From CAKRJP01 sp963658085 (GTDB lineage: Bacteria > Bacillota > Clostridia > Lachnospirales > Lachnospiraceae), in the NCBI GenBank assembly GCA_963658085.1, contig CAVKOU010000025.1:1-33111 (forward strand): a stretch of DNA of 33,111 nt, given 5' to 3'. Shown one piece after another: positions 21,704 to 30,287 of the stretch. The notes below the pieces were generated by a model. That model was given only the letters and a program-made list of their open reading frames with translations, was not told where the DNA came from and did no database searches. Both the position numbers and the translations under genes were made by a program. Each line of letters begins with the position of its first letter. Within the stretch, counting starts at the first letter, position 1.

Positions 21704-22744
21704 ATGATTAAGGCAGGAATTATCGGTGCCACAGGTTATGCAGGTGCAGAACTGGTACGTTTGTTAATGGGACATAAAGAGGTAGAAATTGTATGGTACG
21801 GCTCTAGAAGCTATGTAGATCAGAAATATGCAGATGTTTACCAGAATATGTTTCAGATTGTAGATGCAAAATGTTTAGATGATAATATAGGAGAATTAGC
21901 TAAGCAGGCGGATGTGATCTTTACAGCTACACCTCAGGGGTATTTGGCTTCTGTTCTTACAGAAGAAATTTTAAGCAATACCAAGATCGTAGACCTTAGT
22001 GCGGATTTCCGTATCAAGGATGTAGCTACTTATGAAGAATGGTATAAGATCGAACATAAGTCTCCACAGTTTATTGAGGAAGCAGTCTATGGACTTTGTG
22101 AGATCAATAGAGAGGATATCAAGAAGGCAAGACTGATCGCTAATCCGGGATGTTATACGACATGTTCTATTCTTACTGCATACCCTTTAGCAAAGGAAGG
22201 ACTCATTGATATGAGTACTCTCATTGTGGATGCAAAATCAGGAACTTCCGGAGCAGGAAGAGGGGCCAAGGTTCCAAATCTTTTCTGTGAGGTCAATGAA
22301 AATATGAAAGCTTACGGTGTGGCAAGCCACAGACATACGCCTGAGATTGAGGAACAATTAGGATATGCTTCCGGCGAAGAAGTGTTGATTAATTTTACCC
22401 CTCATTTGGTTCCGATGAACCGTGGAATCCTGGCTACAGAGTATGCAAGCCTGAAAAAAGATGTTACTTATGAAGAAGTAAAGGCAATCTACGATGCATA
22501 TTATAAGAATGAAAAATTTATTCGTGTGCTTCCTGAGAGTGTATGCCCAGAGACAAAATGGGTAGAGGGAAGTAACTATGTAGATATTAATTTTAAGATC
22601 GATCCAAGAACCCACCGTATTATTATGATGGGAGCTCTTGATAACTTAGTAAAGGGAGCGGCAGGACAGGCGGTTCAGAATATGAATCTTCTCTTTGGTC
22701 TGCCGGAGGATGAAGGGCTTTGCCTGGTTCCTATGTTCCCATAA
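21704..22744 (+). CDS. argC: N-acetyl-gamma-glutamyl-phosphate reductase
   Basis: NADPH-dependent reduction of N-acetylglutamyl phosphate to the semialdehyde, third step of arginine/ornithine synthesis. Length 346 residues, normal for the family. Motifs: IKAGIIGATGYAGAELVRLL (Rossmann GATGYAG), FTATPQGYLA, VDLSADFRI, LIANPGCYTTCSI with the catalytic Cys150, SGTSGAGRG and SHRHTPEIEEQL with the catalytic His. LVPMNRGILAT and the C-terminal GALDNLVKGAAGQAVQNMN are also standard. AGGAGGAAATCC precedes the ATG. First gene of the operon argC-GNAT-argJ-argB-argD, driven by the ARG-box promoter about 200 bases upstream. Confidence 0.98.
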   Translation: MIKAGIIGATGYAGAELVRLLMGHKEVEIVWYGSRSYVDQKYADVYQNMFQIVDAKCLDDNIGELAKQADVIFTATPQGYLASVLTEEILSNTKIVDLSADFRIKDVATYEEWYKIEHKSPQFIEEAVYGLCEINREDIKKARLIANPGCYTTCSILTAYPLAKEGLIDMSTLIVDAKSGTSGAGRGAKVPNLFCEVNENMKAYGVASHRHTPEIEEQLGYASGEEVLINFTPHLVPMNRGILATEYASLKKDVTYEEVKAIYDAYYKNEKFIRVLPESVCPETKWVEGSNYVDINFKIDPRTHRIIMMGALDNLVKGAAGQAVQNMNLLFGLPEDEGLCLVPMFP

Positions 22745-22802
22745 AAGAGAAAATGAAAGTCTCATGCTTTTGAGACTGGAAGTATAGAAATGAGGAAATG
22801 AA

Positions 22803-23252
22803 ATGCTGATACGTACAATGACCATAGACGATTTTGATGAAGTTCATGCACTTTGGATGCAGATTAAAGGTTTCGGAATCCGAAGCATTGATGATTCCAG
22901 GGAGGGAATCTCAAGATTTCTAAAAAGAAATCCTACCACCAGTGTGGTGGCAGTGGTGGAAGATAAAATCGTTGGAGCCATTCTTTGTGGACACGATGGA
23001 AGAAGGGGATGTATGTATCACGTATGTGTTGCAGAAGGCTACAGATGCCACGGAATCGGAAAGGCCATGGTAGTCCGATGTATGCAGGAATTAAAAAAAG
23101 AAGAAGTGAATAATGTAAGTTTAATTGCTTTCACCCAGAACGATGGAGGAAATGCATTCTGGAATACTATCGGATGGACAAAAAGAGAGGACTTAAACTA
23201 TTATGACTTTGTATTAAATGACAAGAATATTACAGCATTTAATCAACAATAA
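22803..23252 (+). CDS. GNAT acetyltransferase inside the arginine operon
   Basis: Single-domain GCN5-related N-acetyltransferase of 149 residues. Seen: IRTMTIDDFDEVHALWMQ at the start and TTSVVAVVEDKIVGAILCG. The acetyl-CoA-binding motif follows as VCVAEGYRCHGIGKAMVVRC (Q/RxxGxG/A form RCHGIG), and the C-terminal part has NDGGNAFWNTIGW. Such proteins move an acetyl group from acetyl-CoA to an amine. It lies between argC and argJ in the same direction, with GAGGAAATGAA before its ATG, so it is expressed with arginine synthesis. A role as short ArgA-like N-acetylglutamate synthase is attractive, because that product starts the pathway. Acetylation of another small amine or a protein is equally possible from sequence. 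Confidence 0.85.
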   Translation: MLIRTMTIDDFDEVHALWMQIKGFGIRSIDDSREGISRFLKRNPTTSVVAVVEDKIVGAILCGHDGRRGCMYHVCVAEGYRCHGIGKAMVVRCMQELKKEEVNNVSLIAFTQNDGGNAFWNTIGWTKREDLNYYDFVLNDKNITAFNQQ

Positions 23253-23295
23253 TAGAGAAAGCAAAATAGACAAATAATATCGGAGGAAAAATAAG

Positions 23296-24519
23296 ATGGA
23301 GATCATTAAAGGCGGAGTAACCGCAGCAAAGGGATTTGAAGCAGCAAGTACAGCAGCAGGAATCAAATATAAAGACCGTACAGATATGGCATTGATTTAC
23401 AGTCAGGCACCTTGTGTATCAGCCGGAACATTTACTCGCAATGTGGTGAAGGCAGCCCCGGTAAAATGGGATAGACAGGTGGTAGACAGCGGCGCTATGG
23501 TTCAGGCTGTCGTTGTAAACTCAGGAATTGCCAATGCATGTACCGGATCAGAAGGTTTCGGATATTGCAAAGATACAGCAGAGGCTGCAGCAAAATATCT
23601 TGGAATTTCAGCAGATGGAGTACTGATTGGTTCCACAGGAGTCATCGGAAAGCAGATTCCAATCGATCGCCTAACAGCCGGTATTGAAGTTTTGGCAGAC
23701 AAGAAAAATGATACCATTGAAAATGGAACCGAGGCAGCTAAGGCTATTATGACTACCGATACCAGAGAAAAGGAATTAGCTGTTACCATCGAAGTTGGCG
23801 GAAAGACAGTAACGCTTGGCGGTATGGCAAAGGGATCCGGAATGATCCATCCGAATATGTGTACCATGTTAGCCTTCATTACGACAGACGCAGCTATTAC
23901 AAAGGAAGCATTGCAGAAGGCCTTAAGTGAGGACGTAGATGATACTTATAATATGATTTCTGTAGACGGAGATACCTCCACCAATGATACTGCAATCTTG
24001 CTTGCAAATGGCTTGGCAGAAAATCCGGTGATTGAATATGGCAGTGAGGATTATAAGAAATTTGCAGAGGCACTTCATGCTATTAATGAGTATCTGGCTA
24101 AGATGATCGCAGGAGACGGAGAAGGAGCTACCGCACTTTTTGAGGTAAAGGCAGTGGGATGTGACAGCGTTTCTCAGGCAAAGATTCTTGCAAAGGCTAT
24201 TGTTTGCTCGAATCTCACAAAGACAGCTATCGCAGGTCACGATGCCAACTGGGGAAGAATTCTTTGTGCTATGGGATATTCAGGTGCACAGTTTGATCCG
24301 GAGAAGGTAGATCTGTTCTTTGAGAGTGCCAACGGAAAGATTCAGATCATTGAAAATGGTACTGCTGTAGATTACAGCGAGGAAAAGGCAACAGAGATCC
24401 TTTCTGCGAAGGAAGTAACAGCCATTGCAGATGTGAAAATGGGCGAATGTGAGGCAACTGCATGGGGATGTGACCTGACTCACGGATATATTGAGATCAA
24501 TGCAGATTACCGTAGCTAA
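23296..24519 (+). CDS. argJ: Glutamate N-acetyltransferase (ornithine acetyltransferase) ArgJ
   Basis: Transfers the acetyl group from N-acetylornithine to glutamate, recycling it; bifunctional versions also use acetyl-CoA. The 407-residue precursor self-cleaves into alpha and beta chains. Motifs: GGVTAAKGFEAA, TRNVVKAAPVKWD, VVNSGIANACTG, STGVIGKQIP, and KGSGMIHPNMCTMLAFITTD. The nucleophile Thr190 starts the beta chain. The residue before it is Cys rather than the usual Ala (MCTML instead of MATML), which is unusual but need not prevent cleavage. The C-terminal GHDANWGRILCAMGYSG and DLTHGYIEINADYRS are standard. A GGAGGAAAAATAAG site precedes the ATG. Whether it is bifunctional cannot be read from sequence; the neighbouring GNAT bears on that question. 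Confidence 0.97.
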   Translation: MEIIKGGVTAAKGFEAASTAAGIKYKDRTDMALIYSQAPCVSAGTFTRNVVKAAPVKWDRQVVDSGAMVQAVVVNSGIANACTGSEGFGYCKDTAEAAAKYLGISADGVLIGSTGVIGKQIPIDRLTAGIEVLADKKNDTIENGTEAAKAIMTTDTREKELAVTIEVGGKTVTLGGMAKGSGMIHPNMCTMLAFITTDAAITKEALQKALSEDVDDTYNMISVDGDTSTNDTAILLANGLAENPVIEYGSEDYKKFAEALHAINEYLAKMIAGDGEGATALFEVKAVGCDSVSQAKILAKAIVCSNLTKTAIAGHDANWGRILCAMGYSGAQFDPEKVDLFFESANGKIQIIENGTAVDYSEEKATEILSAKEVTAIADVKMGECEATAWGCDLTHGYIEINADYRS

Positions 24520-24603
24520 TTGTGAAAAATCCGGGAAGAATTTAGAAATTTCGTGAAGGCCTAAAATAAAGGTATAAAAGCCGTAAAGGAGACAAAAATA
24601 AAA

Positions 24604-25509
24604 ATGGATAAGAATATGCAAAAGTATCTGGAAAAAGCAGAGGTTCTTATAGAAGCCCTGCCATATATTCAGCGATTCAATCGCAGGATTATTGTTGTAA
24701 AATATGGCGGAAGTGCCATGGTAGATGAAGAGTTAAAGGCGAGAGTTATTCAGGATGTGACACTTTTGAAGTTGGTTGGCTTTAAGCCTATTATTGTTCA
24801 CGGCGGTGGAAAAGAGATCAGTCGTTGGGTAAATAAGGTGGGAATGGAACCTAAATTTATCAACGGTCTTCGTGTGACAGATGAGCCTACCATGGAACTG
24901 GTGGAGATGGTTCTTGGAAAAGTAAATAAGAGTCTGGTTCAGTTAGTGGAGGGCTTAGGAGTCCGTGCCATCGGTATTAGTGGAAAAGATGGAAAGCTTT
25001 TAACGGTAGATAAGAAATTGTCCCAGGGACAGGATATCGGATTTGTAGGAGAAGTAAAAGAAGTAAATGCTGATATTCTCTATGATCTTCTTGAAAAGGA
25101 TTTCCTTCCTATTATTTGTCCGGTAGGTCTGGATGATGAAAACAATACTTACAATATCAACGCTGACGATGCAGCCTGCGCCATCGCCAAGGCTATGAAG
25201 GCCGAAAAGCTTGCGTTCCTTACAGATATCGAGGGAGTTTACAAGGATCCAAAGGATCCGGATACTCTTATTTCGGAACTTACAGTTTCGGATGCCAAGA
25301 AACTTATGGATGAAGGCTATATTGGAGGCGGTATGCTTCCGAAGCTCAATAATTGTATCGATGCCATTCATGCAGGAGTTTCCAGAGTGCATATTTTGGA
25401 TGGAAGAATTCCTCACTGTCTCCTTCTTGAGATCTTTACCAATAGAGGAATCGGAACTGCTATTTTAAATGACGAAAGTCAGAAATTTTATACAGAAGAG
25501 GAAATCTAG
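24604..25509 (+). CDS. argB: N-acetylglutamate kinase
   Basis: Phosphorylates N-acetylglutamate, second step of the acetylated arginine pathway. Amino-acid-kinase fold, 301 residues. Seen: an N-terminal helix (KNMQKYLEKAEVLIEALPYI) before the core, IIVVKYGGSAMVD, PIIVHGGGKEISRW, FINGLRVTDEPTMELVEMVL, NINADDAACAIAKAM, FLTDIEGVY and EGYIGGGMLPKLNNCIDAI. The N-terminal helix is the feature of hexameric, arginine-inhibited enzymes, so feedback inhibition is likely. The start is supported by AAAGGAG, but with a rather long gap of 12 bases. No alternative start fits better. It is the fourth gene of the operon. Confidence 0.97.
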   Translation: MDKNMQKYLEKAEVLIEALPYIQRFNRRIIVVKYGGSAMVDEELKARVIQDVTLLKLVGFKPIIVHGGGKEISRWVNKVGMEPKFINGLRVTDEPTMELVEMVLGKVNKSLVQLVEGLGVRAIGISGKDGKLLTVDKKLSQGQDIGFVGEVKEVNADILYDLLEKDFLPIICPVGLDDENNTYNINADDAACAIAKAMKAEKLAFLTDIEGVYKDPKDPDTLISELTVSDAKKLMDEGYIGGGMLPKLNNCIDAIHAGVSRVHILDGRIPHCLLLEIFTNRGIGTAILNDESQKFYTEEEI

Positions 25510-25577
25510 AGTAAAGAGTTACTATAGGTTAATGCTATAGAAAATTGTATAGAGAAATGTAAAGGTGGAAAAAAGTT

Positions 25578-26765
25578 ATGGCAAATACATATATGGAAAA
25601 ATTTAACGACAATTTGGTACATACTTATAACCCGTTTCCGGTAGTGCTGGACCGAGGAGAAGGGGTATATCTTTACGATACGGATGGAAAGAAATATCTG
25701 GATTTTGCAGCCGGATATGCAGTAACTTCCTTGGGATATGGGAATAAGGAGATCGCAGATGCTTTAAAGGCACAGATTGATAAGCTGATTCATACTTCTA
25801 ATTTGTATTACAATACTGCATGCGGAGAGGCTGCAGAAGCCTTAAAGGAAATTACAGGAATGGATCGCATTTTCTTTACCAACAGTGGTGGGGAGGCTGT
25901 AGAGGGGTGCTTAAAGGCCGCTAGAAAATATGCCTATAAGAAGAACAGTGGCCGTTATGAATTTATTGCTATGAAAGAATCTTTCCACGGACGTAGTTTT
26001 GGAGCCGTATCCATTACCGGACATGATGCTTACAGAAAGCCATTTGAGCCGTTGCTTTCCGGAGTTTCTTTTGCAGAATATAATGATCTTGAAAGTGTAA
26101 AAGCTTTAGTGACAGAAAAAACCTGTGCAATTATTTTTGAGACTCTTCAGGGAGAGGGAGGAATCAATCTTGCTACAGAGGAATTCGTAAAGGGAATTCG
26201 CAAACTTTGTGACGAAGAAGGAATCTTAATGATCTGCGATGAGGTTCAGTGTGGTATGGGACGTACCGGTGAGATGTTTGCATGGCAAAAATACGGAGTA
26301 AAACCGGATATTATGTCCATGGCTAAGGCCATCGGAAATGGTGTTCCTGTGGGAGCATTTGCTATGACAGAGGCAGTTGCAGAGTATTCTTTGGAACCGG
26401 GAGATCATGGCACCACCTATGGCGGAAATCCTCTTGCGTGTACAGCTGTGAAAAAAACGGTAGAGATTTTTAAACGAGAAGATATCGTTGGTCATGTAAA
26501 AGAAGTAGGAGCTTATTTGACAGAGCAGTTAAACAATCTGGAAAAAGATTTTGACTGCGTAGTGGCTGTGAAAGGCACCGGCCTGATGCAGGGAATCCAG
26601 ATTACAAAGCCTTTGGCTGAGGTTACCAATGCAGCTTTAAAAGAGGGACTTTTGATTATCGGTGCAGGAAGCGATGTAATTCGTTTTGTACCGCCGCTTA
26701 TTATCGAAAAAGAACATGTGGATGAGATGATTCAGATTTTAAGAAAGGTTTTTAAATCATTATAA
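25578..26765 (+). CDS. argD: Acetylornithine aminotransferase
   Basis: PLP enzyme converting N-acetylglutamate semialdehyde to N-acetylornithine, fourth step of the pathway. Class III aminotransferase, 395 residues. Seen: YDTDGKKYLDFAAGYAVTSL near the N-terminus, FFTNSGGEAVEGCLKAARKY, FHGRSFGAVSITG, ETLQGEGGINLA, ICDEVQCGMGRTG, MSMAKAIGNGVPVGAFAM with the PLP lysine at 250, and DHGTTYGGNPLACTA. The TNSGGEAVE version differs slightly from the usual TNSGAEA (Gly for Ala). AAAGGTGGAAAAAAGTT precedes the ATG. Last gene of the operon, closed by a strong terminator; argF is not present here. Confidence 0.97.
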   Translation: MANTYMEKFNDNLVHTYNPFPVVLDRGEGVYLYDTDGKKYLDFAAGYAVTSLGYGNKEIADALKAQIDKLIHTSNLYYNTACGEAAEALKEITGMDRIFFTNSGGEAVEGCLKAARKYAYKKNSGRYEFIAMKESFHGRSFGAVSITGHDAYRKPFEPLLSGVSFAEYNDLESVKALVTEKTCAIIFETLQGEGGINLATEEFVKGIRKLCDEEGILMICDEVQCGMGRTGEMFAWQKYGVKPDIMSMAKAIGNGVPVGAFAMTEAVAEYSLEPGDHGTTYGGNPLACTAVKKTVEIFKREDIVGHVKEVGAYLTEQLNNLEKDFDCVVAVKGTGLMQGIQITKPLAEVTNAALKEGLLIIGAGSDVIRFVPPLIIEKEHVDEMIQILRKVFKSL

Positions 26766-26802
26766 TTTGAATCAAAAAGCCATGGAAAATTGACGACATA
26801 AA

Positions 26803-26850
26803 AACCCCGCCAACTTCCCATATTTTTTGGGAGTTGACGGGGTTCTTGTT
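26803..26850. terminator. Bidirectional terminator after argD
   Basis: CCCCG/CGGGG (26805-26809 with 26838-26842) closes a stem that continues through CAACTTCCCA and TGGGAGTTG with one mismatch and one bulge. T-rich tail on the plus strand (TTCTTGTTTT) and a T-run on the minus strand. It separates the arg operon from the signalling cassette. Confidence 0.88.
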
Positions 26851-26866
26851 TTGTCGGTATATGCCT

Positions 26867-27493
26867 CTACTCCTCGTCTAAATCGGCAATCATTTTAACT
26901 TCGCTGACTGCCAAGGCAAGCTGAAGTTTGTTTTTTAGCCCGGTTTTTTGCAGCATATTGCTTACATGAAACTTGACTGTGGACATTTCAATGCCCATCT
27001 CAGATGCAATGCGTGGGTAGGACAGACCTCGAAGCAGATAACGAAGTACCTTCAGTTCCGTTTTTGTAAATTCCGTACTTTTCGCCAAGCCGATCTGGAC
27101 GGGAGGTGGGGCATCGGGAAAAATGTGTTCGCCGGCCATTGTTCGTTGCACAATTTCCATTAAACGATTTTCCGTAGAATCCTTGTACCATAGGCTGTCT
27201 GCCCCGGCTGATTTGGCATTTTCCAGAACTGCACCGTCAATCAGTGAGGTTACAACAATGATTTTTATTTTTGGATATGTGGTTTTGATCTCTCGAACAG
27301 CAGTCAGACCGTTCTCGCGATTCTGTGTCTGCACATCCATCAAGACAAGATCAACCGGGGTGACCCGACATATCCCGATAGCCTGTTTTGCACCCGGAAT
27401 AGATGCGACGATCTGATGACCATCTTCGACTGGAAAGTAGCTTTCTAACAGGCTGCGGATCATTGGCTGATCTTCAACAATCATAACTCTCAT
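26867..27493 (-). CDS. NarL/FixJ-family (LuxR HTH) response regulator
   Basis: Response regulator of 208 residues. Receiver domain at 1-125: IVEDQPMI (acidic pair), LVLMDVQTQNRENGL with the phosphoacceptor Asp, IIVVTSLIDG with Thr, and SLWYKDS with Lys, all intact. LuxR-type HTH at about 140-200: FTKTELKVLRYLLRGLSYPR, IASEMGIEMSTVKFHVSNML. It should bind DNA once phosphorylated by the upstream kinase, whose gene it overlaps by 20 bases. Last gene of the minus-strand cassette, ending at the terminator shared with argD. The divergent SPFH operon 3 kb away is the obvious candidate target, but no binding site can be named. Confidence 0.92.
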   Translation of the reverse strand: MRVMIVEDQPMIRSLLESYFPVEDGHQIVASIPGAKQAIGICRVTPVDLVLMDVQTQNRENGLTAVREIKTTYPKIKIIVVTSLIDGAVLENAKSAGADSLWYKDSTENRLMEIVQRTMAGEHIFPDAPPPVQIGLAKSTEFTKTELKVLRYLLRGLSYPRIASEMGIEMSTVKFHVSNMLQKTGLKNKLQLALAVSEVKMIADLDEE

Positions 27494-28442
27494 GGTCAGT
27501 AACCTCCTTTTCTGGCAGAGTAAGCAAAAGCGTAAAGTTAGGGATACTTTGAATCTCCATGGTACCGCCGGCTTCTGTTACACGGCGACGCAGCATGGAA
27601 AGTCCGCCGCCCTCCCGAATTTCTTCTTTCGGCGGCACACCGTTGTTGGTCAGAATAAGCTTTGTCTGTCCAAAGCGTTTCCTAAAGTGCACATACAGCT
27701 CTGTGCCATCGGCATGGCGAACACAGTTTGCAGCACATTCGGTAATTGCCAATGCTGCAAGTGACCGTATAGCTGACATATCGGAAACTTCCCCTTCAAT
27801 CAGCACACGAACGCCCATTTCACTGCTTTTGCCCATCGCTATTTCTAATGGATCAGACTCGGCGCGTATCTGATTGGAGCGGTAAAGTACTGCAATGGAC
27901 TGTTCAAAAAGTGCCGCACTTTCTTTGAGTGCCGTAAGGCTGCTTTGTTGGTATAGCGCCCGTCGTACGGCGAGAATGCTGTGTCCGATATCATCATGGA
28001 CACGCTGCTTCATTTCAAGGGTCTCTTCTTCACGGATGATCTCCGGCATCTGCTCAAAAAGTCTTCGCAATCGGTCATTGACTTTTGCAAGTTTTTTATT
28101 TTCTTCATTCAGTTCGGTCTGTCGCCGCATCAGCTCCGTTACATCAAAAGCGGTGACCTGCGTATATCGAACCCCCGCTTTTGTCTTAATCTGCTCTTTT
28201 GTAAATCGTAGAGCACTGCCGTTGGAAAAACGAAAAATCTTAAGCTGTGGTTCCAGACAGTAAATGTCTTCGGGTGGCGTTTTCAGGGCACTTTCCAACT
28301 CCGTAAGCGTCTGCACGCCATTTTCTTGCAAAAGACCTGCTATGGCAAGCATTCGGTGGTTGATAAGCCGTACGATACCGTTTGTGTCAAAAAAGCAGAC
28401 TGCAATGGGAAGGTGGTCAAAGCTCTCCTTGATTTTGTCCAT
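27474..28442 (-). CDS. Cytosolic PAS sensor histidine kinase (HisKA_3 type)
   Basis: Histidine kinase of 322 residues with no membrane segment. An N-terminal PAS-like domain (about 1-110: LPIAVCFFDTNGIVRLINHR and VTAFDVTELMRRQ) leads into a coiled coil (ELNEENKKLAKVNDRLRRLF). The HisKA_3 segment carries the phosphoacceptor His in MKQRVHDDIGHSILAVRRAL. The ATP-binding domain has ITECAANCVRHADG (N box), TNNGVPPKEEIREGGGLSML (G boxes). Lack of membrane spans means its signal must come from the cytosol or from its membrane partner, the 7TM protein encoded immediately upstream with a 26-base overlap. It should phosphorylate the LuxR-type regulator encoded after it. Confidence 0.92.
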   Translation of the reverse strand: MDKIKESFDHLPIAVCFFDTNGIVRLINHRMLAIAGLLQENGVQTLTELESALKTPPEDIYCLEPQLKIFRFSNGSALRFTKEQIKTKAGVRYTQVTAFDVTELMRRQTELNEENKKLAKVNDRLRRLFEQMPEIIREEETLEMKQRVHDDIGHSILAVRRALYQQSSLTALKESAALFEQSIAVLYRSNQIRAESDPLEIAMGKSSEMGVRVLIEGEVSDMSAIRSLAALAITECAANCVRHADGTELYVHFRKRFGQTKLILTNNGVPPKEEIREGGGLSMLRRRVTEAGGTMEIQSIPNFTLLLTLPEKEVTDHESYDC

Positions 28443-30093
28443 ATGCTTCTACCTCCAATTTTTCCAGTTTGTGGATGATATATTGTAAGCCATCCTCGTC
28501 TTGCATCCATTCCAGCGTAGGAAATCGTTCCGTTAAGTCACAAAGATCCTCCTTGCAGGACACACAGATATTAACTTCAATCCAATCCCTGATTTCAACG
28601 GAGATCAGAAGTGATTCCAAGGATTCAAGCCCCATCTCCACTACCGCTTCAAACAAGTCATAAATCTGTGTCGCCTGATCCATAGTGAGCAGGATTTCCC
28701 CGTCTATAAGTGCTCTACATTCCACATCGTACAGGGTCAGACTCTCTATGGACTCGTTAAAGCACAGCCGTAGTTCCTGCATGGAAATCCTATCTCGTTG
28801 TGCACCGACAAAAATCAGGTTATTCCTCCGCTTAATATAAGTTCCGATTACGATCGTCTGTCCAAGAAGCTTTCTGGCCTCGTTCTCATCCTTTGCTTTC
28901 TGTACTGCAGTTAGTCGATCGCGTAACATTACAATTTGCCTGGAGGTCTGCATCTCCATCATGTCATACAGGTGGTTTTCCTCCGACAGTCGCAGATGCT
29001 TTTCCCGCTGGGCATTCTCTTCTGCCAGAACGTTGCCCATGTCAAGCAGTTCATCATGTGTCAGTTCCAGCGCCTCACGGAGCCGGTTTAACTCAGAAAT
29101 ATCCTCTTCCCAGAAAACCCAGCCGCCGTGTAACGGATGTCGATTCAAAATCGTATCATTATCTAGCATGCTGGTATCTGCTTCCATTTGCTGCAGTACA
29201 TCTTGGGGGATCGGCTCACCCATTGCGACGGAGATCTGCTTCAAAGAAAAGTCCGTATTTGTGATCTGAACCGGTAGCATGGCTGCCTCAAACAGTTCGT
29301 CATATCCCGTGTTGGACTGGATTAGACCGCATTGGATGCAGCCTTCAAAGGTGATGCAAATCAGTAGACAATGGGCGGCAGTCATGTCGCCTGCAAGCAA
29401 CAGGAGGAACCGGATACCACGTATGTATGCAGCGGTATATATAAGAGAAAGACCAAGAGGAATCAGCGGCAGCAGAAGGATAGTTTTGCTCTGTGGGATG
29501 CGACATTTCTTTAGCATTATAGTAAAAGAAACAAATGCACATAGAACCAGCCACATCAGAACGATGTAATAACCTGCCTTATAGCGATAGTTAAGATCTG
29601 TCATAATGCCGGAAGGGAAAGAAAATACGCCTTGATGCAGGTCATTTGTCAAGACAAGGAGAAACAGCAGTATCGACGGCACATAAAGAAACTTCGTCCA
29701 AAGCGGCAGACGATATTTTTCCGACTTGCCAAGTGACATGCTTACAAATACAGCTACAACCGGAATGAACAGCATGGAAAAATAGTACCAATACCAGAGC
29801 CAGCGCTTAATATCCATGCTGTCAATGGAATGCTTGATGATTTTAAGCAGCATCCACAATGCCATCATCCCAATGATCGCTAACAAATACCGCCGAACCT
29901 GGGGTTGAATGATCCGTGTGCGGATGGAAATCCCCCAGGCCGTCAGTAGGAAGATATGAATTGCACCACGGAGTAGCAAAGCATTCTGGGGTAGTGAACC
30001 GTTTTGCGTAAGATATTGCAGAATCGCTGCAAATACAATGAGCGGCAGCACAATCAGAGCCGCAAGTATGTTTTTTTGTGTCGTCCTGCTCAT
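28417..30093 (-). CDS. 7TM sensor with degenerate histidine-kinase-like C-terminus
   Basis: Membrane protein of 558 residues. Seven or eight hydrophobic segments fill residues 8-270, and the loop VLTNDLHQGVFSFPSG matches the N-terminal 7TM domain of Firmicutes histidine kinases. A PAS-like region follows (ELFEAAMLPVQITNTDFSLK, WVFWEEDISELNRLREALEL), then a coiled coil. The C-terminal part has the outline of DHp plus ATPase (MQTSRQIVMLRDRLTAVQKA, IYDLFEAVVEMGLESLESLL) but no phosphoacceptor His, no Asn of the N box and no G boxes, so it is probably catalytically dead. The start is ATG 30093 with GGAGGGG seven bases upstream; an upstream frame to 30285 is out of range of any site. First gene of the cassette. 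I infer that it relays an envelope signal to the soluble kinase. Confidence 0.85.
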   Translation of the reverse strand: MSRTTQKNILAALIVLPLIVFAAILQYLTQNGSLPQNALLLRGAIHIFLLTAWGISIRTRIIQPQVRRYLLAIIGMMALWMLLKIIKHSIDSMDIKRWLWYWYYFSMLFIPVVAVFVSMSLGKSEKYRLPLWTKFLYVPSILLFLLVLTNDLHQGVFSFPSGIMTDLNYRYKAGYYIVLMWLVLCAFVSFTIMLKKCRIPQSKTILLLPLIPLGLSLIYTAAYIRGIRFLLLLAGDMTAAHCLLICITFEGCIQCGLIQSNTGYDELFEAAMLPVQITNTDFSLKQISVAMGEPIPQDVLQQMEADTSMLDNDTILNRHPLHGGWVFWEEDISELNRLREALELTHDELLDMGNVLAEENAQREKHLRLSEENHLYDMMEMQTSRQIVMLRDRLTAVQKAKDENEARKLLGQTIVIGTYIKRRNNLIFVGAQRDRISMQELRLCFNESIESLTLYDVECRALIDGEILLTMDQATQIYDLFEAVVEMGLESLESLLISVEIRDWIEVNICVSCKEDLCDLTERFPTLEWMQDEDGLQYIIHKLEKLEVEAYGQNQGEL

Positions 30094-30129
30094 ATCATCC
30101 CCTCCGCTTTGGCAAATGCATTTTTTATT

Positions 30130-30139
30130 ATGGTACCAT
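30130..30139. promoter_or_regulatory. Palindrome in the divergent intergenic region
   Basis: ATGGTACCAT is a perfect 10-base palindrome in the 194-base gap between the 7TM sensor and the receiver-like gene. Promoters on either side are not clear: TATGAT near 30227 and TATATT near 30242 are candidate -10 elements for the plus strand. It is a possible operator, with weak support. Confidence 0.3.
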
Positions 30140-30287
30140 GCAGGTGTTAAAAAGGCAATGTTGTCTGATCCTTCCACATGCAAAGAATTTGGGGAATAAT
30201 TGCAAATCCTATCCAATCGGCGGGGGTATGATCCGGAACAATATATTATGATACAAACACAAGAGGAAAGGCGGTGGAAGAGCATAT

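Noticed and set aside
27559..28263. Plus-strand ORFs antisense to the PAS kinase
   Set aside because: They are shadows of a GC-richer gene; low-complexity Ser/Arg content and no ribosome binding sites.
30094..30285. 64-residue N-terminal extension of the 7TM sensor
   Set aside because: The sequence is not hydrophobic in the expected way, crosses the divergent intergenic region and lacks a start signal; ATG 30093 has GGAGGGG.
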